This document shows positions 1-5,804 of a DNA stretch of 5,977 nucleotides, piece by piece; position 1 is the first letter of the stretch; the number at the start of each line of letters is the position of its first letter. Location: assembly GCA_023460255.1 (NCBI GenBank), contig JAEWQZ010000245.1:1-5977 (forward strand), read 5' to 3'. This DNA is from Actinomycetes bacterium. GTDB taxonomy: Bacteria; Actinomycetota; Actinomycetes; Actinomycetales; Cellulomonadaceae. Both the position numbers and the translations under genes were made by a program. The notes under the pieces were generated by a model, which saw nothing but the letters and a program-made list of their open reading frames with translations, did not search any database and had not been told where the DNA came from.

Positions 1-773
1 GCGCTGACGCGCGTGCCCGGGAGGATCTCGCCTCCGGCGGCCACGAAGCGGCGGGCGAGCGCATCGGCGAGGCTGCCCGCGCCGCCCCGCGGCACGGGGA
101 AGCCGACGTCCTGGCCGAGCATGGTCAGGAGCCAGCCCAGCACGCCGCTGCCCGCGGCGTCCGGCGGCACGTCGGAGTGCATGGCGTTGCCCGTGAGCAG
201 GAGCGGGGCGCCGTCCCCGCGGAAGGTCTCCGCCCCCAGCCGGCGGACGGGGAGCACCGCCAGGCGCGCGAGGTCGAGGCTCCCGCGGACCCCTGCGCGA
301 CGCAGCAGCCGGACGAGCGCCGCCAGCGGCGGGAACGGGCGGAACAGGGCCGAGAGGACCTCGTCGCGCACCCGCTGCCAGCCGTCCACGAGGTCCAGCC
401 ACGCGGCGCCGTCACCCGGTGCCGCGGCGTCGAGCGCCGCTGCCGTGGCGGACGGGTCCGTCTCGAGCACCGCTGCCCGGCCGTCGTCGAGGGCGTGCGC
501 CAGCACGGCGGGCGCGCGGCACCACGCGAGGCCGTGGGACCCGAGGTCGAGGTCCCGGACGACGGGGGAGGCGGCGGCGAGCGGGTAGAACGCGCTGAAC
601 AGGTCGGTCCGGAAGCCGGGAGCCGTCACCTCGGCCGTGCGCACCGCGCCGCCCACCTCGTCGGCGGCCTCGACGAGCAGCACGTCCCAGCCGGCGTCCG
701 CGAGGGCGATGGCCGCGACGAGGCCGTTCGGCCCGGCGCCCACGACGACGGCGTCGGCGGTCCGTGCGATCAC
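1..773 (-). CDS. FAD-dependent phytoene desaturase-like oxidoreductase (N-terminal part)
   Basis: Likely a flavoprotein amine-oxidase/phytoene-desaturase-type oxidoreductase (NAD(P)/FAD-dependent family). Substrate unknown; cytosolic, as no signal peptide is seen. The 257 visible residues begin with a Rossmann beta-alpha-beta dinucleotide fold: VVVGAGPNGLVAA at residues 9-21 (G12-x-G14-x-x-G17), with the ribose-binding acid E35 at the end of strand two. The second family motif, DEVGGAVRT, follows at about 38-46. Near the left edge, RGGAGSLADAL resembles the conserved GG-x-x-x-L-x-x-AL segment of phytoene dehydrogenase-like proteins. Family members are usually around 500 residues, so roughly half the gene is missing beyond the window edge; nothing suggests it is broken. 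The GTG start at 773 is chosen because a good Shine-Dalgarno sequence lies 5 nt upstream and the Rossmann strand starts a few residues later. The tRNA lies about 80 bp upstream on the same strand. The family is clear; the reaction cannot be assigned. Confidence 0.85.
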   Translation of the reverse strand, partial: MIARTADAVVVGAGPNGLVAAIALADAGWDVLLVEAADEVGGAVRTAEVTAPGFRTDLFSAFYPLAAASPVVRDLDLGSHGLAWCRAPAVLAHALDDGRAAVLETDPSATAAALDAAAPGDGAAWLDLVDGWQRVRDEVLSALFRPFPPLAALVRLLRRAGVRGSLDLARLAVLPVRRLGAETFRGDGAPLLLTGNAMHSDVPPDAAGSGVLGWLLTMLGQDVGFPVPRGGAGSLADALARRFVAAGGEILPGTRVS

Positions 774-778
774 GTGAG

Positions 779-785
779 TCTCCCT
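779..785 (-). promoter_or_regulatory. Ribosome binding site of the oxidoreductase
   Basis: On the minus strand AGGGAGA lies 5 nt before the GTG at 773-771. It supports this GTG as the start of the oxidoreductase and is a more typical site than those of pdtaR and polA, which lack one. Confidence 0.6.
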
Positions 786-853
786 GTCTCCGGTCGGCTC
801 CACGCTCGCACCGCTGGTCGCGCGGGGCAAACGAGGGGTCGAGCGGGCAGGGG

Positions 854-927
854 TGCCCCGGGCGGGATTCGAACCCGCACTGGATCGGGTTTGAGCCGAA
901 CGCCTCTGCCAGTTGGGCTACCGGGGC
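854..927 (-). tRNA. tRNA-Leu(CAA), 74 nt, short variable loop
   Basis: Complete cloverleaf on the minus strand. The acceptor stem GCCCCGG (927-921) pairs fully with CCGGGGC (861-855), with discriminator A at 854. The D arm has three pairs (GCC/GGC) and a GG in its loop. The anticodon stem is 900-896 with 888-884: four pairs plus a U-U mismatch at the outer position. The loop CTCAAAC (895-889) gives anticodon CAA at 893-891, which reads the leucine codon UUG. The variable region is only 5 nt (883-879). The T arm is GCGGG/CCCGC around the canonical loop TTCGAAT. The 3' CCA is not encoded (CCC follows the discriminator). The anticodon and A73 fit leucine, but leucine tRNAs normally carry a long variable arm, so this is an atypical class I form. 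It may share a transcript with the oxidoreductase downstream; no clear terminator lies between them. Confidence 0.9.
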
Positions 928-984
928 GCCGGACCTGCCACGGCGCCGTCGTGGACGCTGTACCGACCGATCCGGGGTCCCCAC

Positions 985-990
985 TAGGCT
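985..990 (+). promoter_or_regulatory. Probable -10 element of pdtaR (leaderless start)
   Basis: TAGGCT fits the actinobacterial -10 pattern TANNNT and ends exactly 7 nt before the GTG at 998. This places the expected transcription start at or within a base or two of the start codon, and no Shine-Dalgarno sequence is present. Together these suggest a leaderless mRNA. No convincing -35 hexamer is visible, which is common for such promoters. The same arrangement recurs before polA. Confidence 0.55.
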
Positions 991-997
991 ATCGCGC

Positions 998-1660
998 GTG
1001 ACGGAGAACGACGCCAGGGCCACCGACGACGCGGAGCCGACGCCTGCCGACGCCCTCGCCCCGGCCGCCGGGTCGGGGCGGACCCCGCGCCGTGCCGTGG
1101 TCGCCGAGGACGAGGCCCTCATCAGGATGGACGTCGTCGAGACGCTCCGCGAGGCGGGCTTCGACGTCGTCGGCGAGGCGGGCGACGGCGAGACGGCGGT
1201 GCGCCTGGCCACCGAGCTCAGGCCCGACGTGGTCGTGATGGACGTGAAGATGCCGGTGATGGACGGCATCACCGCGGCGGAGCGCATCGGCAAGGAGCAC
1301 GCCGCCCCGGTCGTGCTGCTGACCGCGTTCTCGCAGACGGAGCTCGTCGAGCGCGCCCGCGACGCCGGGGCGATGGCCTACGTGGTCAAGCCGTTCTCGC
1401 CGGCGGACCTGCTGCCCGCCGTCGAGATCGCGATCTCGCGGTACGCGCAGATCACCGCCCTCGAGGCCGAGGTCGCGGACATGGCTGAGCGGTTCGAGAC
1501 GCGCAAGCGCGTGGACCGGGCCAAGGGCTTGCTGATGACGAAGATGGGCCTGACCGAGCCCGACGCGTTCCGGTGGATCCAGAAGACGTCCATGGACCGC
1601 CGCCTCACGATGCGCGAGGTCGCGGACGCCGTGATCGAGCAGGTCGGCGGCGGTTCCTGA
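998..1660 (+). CDS. pdtaR: ANTAR-domain response regulator PdtaR
   Basis: Response regulator with a receiver domain and an RNA-binding ANTAR output domain. In Actinobacteria PdtaR is phosphorylated by the histidine kinase PdtaS and acts as a transcription antiterminator on target mRNAs carrying paired hexaloop hairpins. The 220-residue protein has a low-complexity, acidic/Ala-Pro leader (about 1-31). The receiver domain follows (about 32-150): acidic pocket AEDE at 36-39, phosphoacceptor D82 in VVVMDVKMP, switch threonine in LLTAF, and lysine in VVKPF. A linking helix of coiled-coil type (ITALEAEVADMAERF) leads to the ANTAR domain, with RVDRAKGLLMTKMGLTEPDAF and the conserved DRRLTM segment. 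All key receiver residues are present, so it should be phosphorylatable. GTG at 998 is chosen because a -10 box sits 7 nt upstream; the longer in-frame ATG at 764 would run antisense through the tRNA. No kinase gene is adjacent, as expected for PdtaR, whose partner is normally encoded elsewhere. Confidence 0.93.
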   Translation: MTENDARATDDAEPTPADALAPAAGSGRTPRRAVVAEDEALIRMDVVETLREAGFDVVGEAGDGETAVRLATELRPDVVVMDVKMPVMDGITAAERIGKEHAAPVVLLTAFSQTELVERARDAGAMAYVVKPFSPADLLPAVEIAISRYAQITALEAEVADMAERFETRKRVDRAKGLLMTKMGLTEPDAFRWIQKTSMDRRLTMREVADAVIEQVGGGS

Positions 1661-1753
1661 CGGCGACCTGACGGGTTCCGCCTCCCGCCGCGGGACGTTA
1701 TCGTTCCGACAGATGTCCCGGTCGTCCCTCCGGCGCCTCGCGCCCGGCCGGGC

Positions 1754-1762
1754 GGAGGAGGT
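1754..1762 (+). promoter_or_regulatory. Ribosome binding site of the GNAT gene
   Basis: GGAGGAGGT just before the GTG at 1766 gives a strong anti-16S match (GGAGG 7 nt upstream). It fixes the start of the acetyltransferase. A possible -10 box (TATCGT, 1699-1704) lies upstream in the pdtaR-GNAT gap, so the gene may have its own promoter as well as read-through from pdtaR. Confidence 0.6.
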
Positions 1763-1765
1763 CGC

Positions 1766-2431
1766 GTGCGCTCGGGCATCGAGGTGGGTGCGGTCCGACC
1801 CGAGGACGTCGAGGGCGTGGTCGAGCTCTGCGCGCGCGCACGCGAGGAGACGTGGGCCGGCGCGCAGGTGTGCAGCGGTGACGCCGGGACGATCGCGCGG
1901 CACGTCGGCGCGCTGACGGCGATGCCCGGTGCGACGGTGCTCACGGCCCGGGCGGACGGCCGGGCCGTGGGGCTGCTCCTCGGGCGGCTCATCGGCCCCA
2001 ACGTGTTCACCGACGAGGTGAACCTCACGGTGGAGGTGGTCTACGTCGAGCCCCGGCACCGCCGTCGGGGGGTCGGTCACGCACTGATGCAGGCAGCCGT
2101 CGAGCTCGCGCTGGCCGCCGGTGCGGAGAACGTCTACGCGGCGCCCATCCCCGGTGCCCGCGGTGTCCAGCGCTTCTTCGTCCGTCTGGGCTTCGCCCCC
2201 GCGGCGTCGCACCGGGTGATCGCCGCGGCGGCCCTGAACCGTCGGCTCGCCGCCGAGAGCGCCCGCCGGGTCGCGGGCCGGGGCGTCGACGAGGTGATCG
2301 CGCGGCGGCGTCAGTCGCGCGGCGAGGGAGTCCCGGCCTCGATCTGGCCGTCCCGTGGGGTGATCAGCAGGCACGTCAACCGCGCGGTGCAGACGCGTCG
2401 CGAGCTGGAGTCCTCCACCACCACCTCGTAG
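1766..2431 (+). CDS. GNAT-family N-acetyltransferase
   Basis: Transfers an acyl group from acetyl-CoA (or another acyl-CoA) to an amine; the substrate is unknown. The 221-residue protein shows the GNAT fold: beta strand VVYVEP (91-96), then motif A RRRGVGHAL (99-107; the R/Q-x-x-G-x-G/A pyrophosphate-binding loop), and motif B-like GVQRFFVRLGFAP (133-145) with the family's F-x-x-x-LGF ending. The N-terminal segment with ARAREETWAGAQVCS (23-37) is the likely acceptor-site region. The start is a GTG with a strong ribosome binding site. It lies 105 bp downstream of pdtaR on the same strand. The last 40 residues or so (from about 182) are unlike a GNAT domain, are rich in Arg/Ser/Thr, and are encoded antisense to the thioesterase C-terminus. 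The natural end may have been near 2310, with the stop codon lost here. Family assignment is firm; the role is not. Confidence 0.85.
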   Translation: MRSGIEVGAVRPEDVEGVVELCARAREETWAGAQVCSGDAGTIARHVGALTAMPGATVLTARADGRAVGLLLGRLIGPNVFTDEVNLTVEVVYVEPRHRRRGVGHALMQAAVELALAAGAENVYAAPIPGARGVQRFFVRLGFAPAASHRVIAAAALNRRLAAESARRVAGRGVDEVIARRRQSRGEGVPASIWPSRGVISRHVNRAVQTRRELESSTTTS

Positions 2432-2820
2432 GTCGCGGTCGTCGTGCCCAGGTGGACGGCAGTCGCCACACCCGTGACCACGCCGCCGCGCACGGGGCGG
2501 TGGTGGCTCGCGCTGACCTCGATACCGACCGCCTGACGGTCCGGGCCGGCATGCAGCGCCGCCGCGAAGGACCCCAGCGACTCGGCGAGCACGACCGACG
2601 CCCCGCCGTGCAGCAGGCCGTACGGCTGCGTGTTGCCGGCGACCGGCATGGTCCCGACGACGCGGTCCGGCCCCGCCTCGAGCAGCTCGATCCCCATCCG
2701 CTCCACGAGCGTCCCCCGAGCCGCCGCGCGCAGGACGGCGAGCAGCCCGTCGGGTGTGGCGCCGTCGGGTGTGGCGCCGTCGGGACGGCCCTGCTCGGGC
2801 GGGGCGGAGGTGTCTGCCAT
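2311..2820 (-). CDS. Hotdog-fold acyl-CoA thioesterase (PaaI/YdiI-MenI type)
   Basis: Hydrolyses an acyl-CoA thioester. The best resemblance is to E. coli YdiI (MenI), which cleaves 1,4-dihydroxy-2-naphthoyl-CoA in menaquinone synthesis, though related hotdog enzymes have other aromatic or fatty acyl-CoA substrates. The 169-residue protein has a Pro/Gly-rich N-terminal leader (1-25) built on a short repeat, then one hotdog domain (about 26-154). The signature NTQPYGLLHGGASVVLAES (63-81) contains the active-site HGG (71-73) and catalytic E80. VGIEVSASHHRPV (98-110) is the strand that forms the dimer and CoA surface, and CTARLTCLLI (144-153) is the last strand. The ATG at 2820 is the only good upstream start; no clear ribosome binding site precedes it. 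It is divergent from polA and convergent with the acetyltransferase, so it is probably transcribed alone from a promoter overlapping the polA start. No men genes are in view, so the MenI role is an inference. Confidence 0.87.
   Translation of the reverse strand: MADTSAPPEQGRPDGATPDGATPDGLLAVLRAAARGTLVERMGIELLEAGPDRVVGTMPVAGNTQPYGLLHGGASVVLAESLGSFAAALHAGPDRQAVGIEVSASHHRPVRGGVVTGVATAVHLGTTTATYEVVVEDSSSRRVCTARLTCLLITPRDGQIEAGTPSPRD
2747..2784 (-). repeat. 15-bp tandem repeat, about 2.5 copies
   Basis: On the plus strand the unit CCGTCGGGTGTGGCG occurs at 2747-2761 and again, identical, at 2762-2776; a partial third copy (8 bp) runs 2777-2784. It is in frame in the thioesterase leader and encodes the pentapeptide repeat PDGAT. 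Whole codons are gained or lost by slippage, so copy number can vary without breaking the gene. It also lies within about 95 bp upstream of the polA start. Confidence 0.85.
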
Positions 2821-2826
2821 GGCGGG

Positions 2827-2832
2827 TAGGTT
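2827..2832 (+). promoter_or_regulatory. Probable -10 element of polA (leaderless start)
   Basis: TAGGTT matches TANNNT and ends exactly 7 nt before the GTG at 2840, the same spacing as the pdtaR promoter. The flanks also agree: both start codons sit in the context CGCGTGAC. The next in-frame start upstream, ATG at 2819, would put this box inside the coding sequence, so the box favours GTG 2840 as the polA start and a leaderless message. Confidence 0.55.
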
Positions 2833-2839
2833 GGCACGC

Positions 2840-5530
2840 GTGACCGACGCCGCGCGACCCCGGCCCGTGCTCCTGCTCGTCGACGGCCACTCGATGGCCT
2901 ACCGCGCGTTCTTCGCGCTGCCCGTGGAGAACTTCTCCACGACGACGGGCACACCCACCAACGCGGTGTACGGCTTCACGTCGATGCTGGCGAACCTCCT
3001 TCGCGACGAGCGGCCGACGCACGTCGGGGTGGCCTTCGACGCCGGGCGCACCACCTTCCGGACCGAGCAGTACCCGGCCTACAAGGCGACGCGGGACGTC
3101 ACGCCGCCGGACTTCGCCGGACAGGTCCCGCTGATCAAGGAGATCCTGGCGACGCTGCGGATCCCGACGGTCGAGAAGCCGCAGTACGAGGCGGACGACG
3201 TCATCGCCACCCTGACCGGGCGGGCCGTCGCCGCCGGCCTCGACGTGCTGGTCTGCACGGGCGACCGGGACGCGTTCCAGCTGGTGAGCGAGTCGGTGAC
3301 CGTCCTGTACCCGCGCAAGGGCGTCTCCGACCTCGTCCGGTTCACCCCCGACGCCGTGGTGGAGAAGTACGGCGTGCCGCCCGAGCGGTACCCGGATCTC
3401 GCGGCCCTGGTCGGGGAGACGAGCGACAACCTGCCGGGCATCCCCGGCGTCGGGCCCAAGACGGCGGCGAAGTGGATCACCGCGTACGGCGGGCTCGAGG
3501 GGGTGCTCGCCGCGGCCGACCAGGTGCCGGGCAAGGCGGGGGAGAACCTGCGCGCGCACCTCGACCAGGTGCGGATCAACCGGGGGCTGAACGCGGCGGT
3601 CGTCGACCTCGAGCTGCCGGTCGACGTGGCGGACCTCGCTGCCCAGCCGTGGGACCGGGAGGCGATGCACCGGGTCTTCGACGCGCTGGAGTTCCGCGTC
3701 CTGCGGGAGCGCCTCCTCGCCATGGTCCCGGAGGACGCGGGGGAGGCCGAGGGCTTCCGGCTCGACGTGCTCAGCCCGGCTCCCGGCACGCTCGGTGCGT
3801 GGCTCGACGCCCGGCCGGGACGGCTCCTCGCGGTGGAGGTCACGGGACGCGCGACGCCCGGGCGTGGCGACGCCTGGGCGCTGGCCGTGGCGGACGGAGC
3901 GGACCACGCGGTGGCGCTCGACCTGACCGAGCTCGACCCGGCGGACGAGGTCGCTCTCGCGGCGTGGCTCGCCGACCCGGCGGCGCCGAAGGCGGTGCAC
4001 GGCGCCAAGGACGCGTCGCACGCGTTGCGGGGCCGCGGCCTGGAGCTGGCCGGCGTCGTGTTCGACACGCTGCTCGCGGCCTACCTGTGCCACCCCGACC
4101 AGCGCAGCTTCGACCTCGCCGACCTCACCGTGCGCCACCTGCGCCGGGAGCTTCGCACCGAGGGAGGCGACGACGACGCCGCGCAGGGCGCGCTGGACCT
4201 GGACCTCGACGGTGGCGGGGGCGTGGCCCGGCGGGGGGCCGTCCGGGCCGCCGCGGTGAGCGACCTGACACAGGTCCTGGACGCCGCGCTGGCGGACCGG
4301 GAGGCCGGCGACCTGCTGCGTGACGTCGAGCTCCCGCTGGTCGGCGTGCTCGCGGAGATGGAGGGCACCGGCGTCGCGGTCGACGTGGCGGAGCTCACCG
4401 CGCTCGAACGGTCGTTCGCGGGGGTCGTCGCCGACGCGGCCACCGAGGCCTTCGCGGTGATCGGCCGTGAGGTGAACCTCGGCTCGCCGAAGCAGCTCCA
4501 GGAGGTGCTGTTCGACGAGCTCGGCATGCCGAAGACCAAGCGGATCAAGACCGGCTACACGACCGACGCGGCGGCGTTGGCGGATCTCTTCGAGCGCACG
4601 CAGCACCCGTTCCTCGCCCACCTGCTCGCGCACCGGGACGCCTCCCGGCTCCGGCAGACGGTCGAGGGTCTCCTGCGCTCGGTGGCCGACGACGGGCGGA
4701 TCCACACGACGTACCTGCAGACCATCGCGGCGACCGGCCGGATCTCGTCGACGGACCCGAACCTGCAGAACATCCCCATCCGAACCGAGGAAGGTCGCCG
4801 GATCCGCCGGGCGTTCGTCGTGGGGCCCGGCTACGAGTCGCTCCTGACCGCGGACTACAGCCAGATCGAGATGCGGATCATGGCCCACCTGTCGGGAGAC
4901 GAGGGTCTCATCGAGGCGTTCCGATCGGGGGAGGACCTGCACCGCTACGTCGGTTCCCGGGTCTTCGGCGTGCCGACGGACGAGGTGACCGCTGCGATGC
5001 GCTCCAAGATCAAGGCAATGTCCTACGGCTTGGCCTACGGCCTGTCTTCCTTCGGCTTGTCCAAGCAGCTGAACATCGCCGTGGGTGAGGCAAACGCGCT
5101 CATGGACGACTACTTCGCACGCTTCGGCGGGGTCCGCGACTACCTTGCGGGCGTCGTGGACGAGGCTCGTCGCACCGGGTACACCGCGACGATCCTCGGT
5201 CGGCGGCGCTACCTGCCGGACCTCACGAGCGACAACCGGCAACGCCGGGAGATGGCCGAGCGGATGGCGCTCAACGCTCCGATCCAGGGCAGCGCAGCCG
5301 ATCTGATCAAGGTGGCGATGCTCGGGGTGCACCGCGGCCTGGGCGAGGCGGGCCTACGCTCCCGCCTGCTGCTGCAGGTGCACGACGAGCTCGTGCTCGA
5401 GGTGGCCCCGGGGGAGCGCGACGCCGTCGAGGCGCTCGTGCGGCGAGAGATGGGCGCGGCCGGGGACCTCGCCGTCCCGCTCGACGTCTCGGTCGGCACG
5501 GGCAGCAGCTGGCACGACGCCGGTCACTGA
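2840..5530 (+). CDS. polA: DNA polymerase I
   Basis: Family A polymerase for gap filling, RNA-primer removal and excision repair; 896 residues against 928 in E. coli. Residues about 9-290 form the 5'-3' nuclease, which looks active: VDGHSMAYRAF, YEADD (116-120), TGDRDAF (GDRD at 141-144), and the helix-hairpin-helix SDNLPGIPGVGPKTAAKW. Residues about 310-500 occupy the place of the 3'-5' exonuclease but lack its acidic metal ligands (VEVTG at 332-336 instead of D-x-E; K390-D391-A392 where E. coli has K-Y-D), and carry an acidic/Gly-rich insert at about 441-466. Proofreading is therefore predicted absent. The polymerase domain is intact: motif A D672 in DYSQIEMR, O-helix R721, K725, Y729 and Y733, and motif C HDE with D849 and E850. 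Y729 replaces E. coli F762. GTG 2840 is preferred over ATG 2819 because of the -10 box between them. It is monocistronic in appearance, with a divergent thioesterase upstream. Confidence 0.97.
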   Translation: MTDAARPRPVLLLVDGHSMAYRAFFALPVENFSTTTGTPTNAVYGFTSMLANLLRDERPTHVGVAFDAGRTTFRTEQYPAYKATRDVTPPDFAGQVPLIKEILATLRIPTVEKPQYEADDVIATLTGRAVAAGLDVLVCTGDRDAFQLVSESVTVLYPRKGVSDLVRFTPDAVVEKYGVPPERYPDLAALVGETSDNLPGIPGVGPKTAAKWITAYGGLEGVLAAADQVPGKAGENLRAHLDQVRINRGLNAAVVDLELPVDVADLAAQPWDREAMHRVFDALEFRVLRERLLAMVPEDAGEAEGFRLDVLSPAPGTLGAWLDARPGRLLAVEVTGRATPGRGDAWALAVADGADHAVALDLTELDPADEVALAAWLADPAAPKAVHGAKDASHALRGRGLELAGVVFDTLLAAYLCHPDQRSFDLADLTVRHLRRELRTEGGDDDAAQGALDLDLDGGGGVARRGAVRAAAVSDLTQVLDAALADREAGDLLRDVELPLVGVLAEMEGTGVAVDVAELTALERSFAGVVADAATEAFAVIGREVNLGSPKQLQEVLFDELGMPKTKRIKTGYTTDAAALADLFERTQHPFLAHLLAHRDASRLRQTVEGLLRSVADDGRIHTTYLQTIAATGRISSTDPNLQNIPIRTEEGRRIRRAFVVGPGYESLLTADYSQIEMRIMAHLSGDEGLIEAFRSGEDLHRYVGSRVFGVPTDEVTAAMRSKIKAMSYGLAYGLSSFGLSKQLNIAVGEANALMDDYFARFGGVRDYLAGVVDEARRTGYTATILGRRRYLPDLTSDNRQRREMAERMALNAPIQGSAADLIKVAMLGVHRGLGEAGLRSRLLLQVHDELVLEVAPGERDAVEALVRREMGAAGDLAVPLDVSVGTGSSWHDAGH

Positions 5531-5582
5531 TCGGGGGCGAGGGAAAGAGGCCCCATGAGCCGGGAGTACGTGCGCGATCCCG

Positions 5583-5601
5583 CGACAGGGACAGCCTGTC
5601 G
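5583..5601 (+). other. Small perfect hairpin after polA
   Basis: CGACAGG (5583-5589) and CCTGTCG (5595-5601) form a perfect 7-bp stem around a 5-nt loop. It lies 52 bp past the polA stop and directly before the symporter remnant. No T-run follows, so it is at best a weak or factor-assisted terminator for polA; it may also simply mark the breakpoint of the remnant. A weaker 5-bp pairing (5534-5538 with 5550-5554) lies closer to polA. Confidence 0.4.
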
Positions 5602-5799
5602 ATGATCCGGGACACCGCGGTGGACTTCGCAGTCGTCCCGCTGTCCAACCCCGGCATCATCTCGATCCCGCTCGGCTTCCTCCTGGGGGTCGTGGGCACC
5701 GTGCTGAGCAAGGAGAGGCCGGACCTCGAGAAGTTCGCGCAGATGGAGGTTCGCTCGCTCACCGGAGCGGGTTCCGAGAAGGCCACGGTCAACCACTGA
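5602..5799 (+). pseudogene. C-terminal remnant of a cation/acetate-type solute:sodium symporter
   Basis: The 65 readable residues resemble the very C-terminus of actinobacterial sodium:solute symporters of the ActP/MctC (cation acetate symporter) group: a terminal hydrophobic segment NPGIISIPLGFLLGVVGTVL, then a cytoplasmic tail with EKFAQMEVRSLTGAGSEKA, a typical end of that family. A full symporter has about 500-550 residues and some 13 membrane helices; everything before the last helix is missing. The reading frame stays open upstream into the polA gap, but no family sequence is recognisable there. The ATG at 5602 has no convincing ribosome binding site. I read it as a decayed gene whose 5' part was deleted, leaving the natural stop at 5797-5799. 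An expressed one-helix protein is possible but less likely. The family call rests on remembered tail sequences, not a search. Confidence 0.65.
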
Positions 5800-5804
5800 G
5801 CTGA

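Noticed and set aside
764..997. In-frame N-terminal extension of PdtaR from ATG 764
   Set aside because: It would translate antisense through the oxidoreductase start and the whole tRNA; the -10 box and GTG at 998 explain the start better.
13..1001. Plus-strand open frames opposite the oxidoreductase
   Set aside because: Low-complexity Ala/Arg/Ser or Gly/Arg translations antisense to a recognisable FAD protein.
412..1293. Minus-strand open frame spanning the tRNA and the start of pdtaR
   Set aside because: Covers the tRNA and the receiver domain in antisense, with Arg-rich low-complexity translation; a GC shadow.
1661..1765. Possible ANTAR-target double hairpin or terminator between pdtaR and GNAT
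   Set aside because: Only short GC-rich pairings such as CCCG-CCG-CGGG are seen; no paired hexaloops could be built.
2630..2839. 70-residue extension of PolA upstream of GTG 2840
   Set aside because: Antisense to the thioesterase, including its active-site region; PolA homology starts right after residue 8 of the GTG form.
3472..4323. Plus-strand open frame inside polA in another frame
   Set aside because: Arg/Gly/Ala repeats without a domain; polA is certain in the other frame.
989..5332. A 1447-codon open frame on the minus strand across pdtaR, GNAT, thioesterase and polA
   Set aside because: It is antisense to four well-supported genes, is rich in Arg/His/Val/Asp as expected for the complement of GC-rich codons, and shows no domain.
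5534..5554. GGGGC/GCCCC pairing just after the polA stop as a terminator
   Set aside because: Only 5 bp with an 11-nt loop and no T-run; too weak to call.
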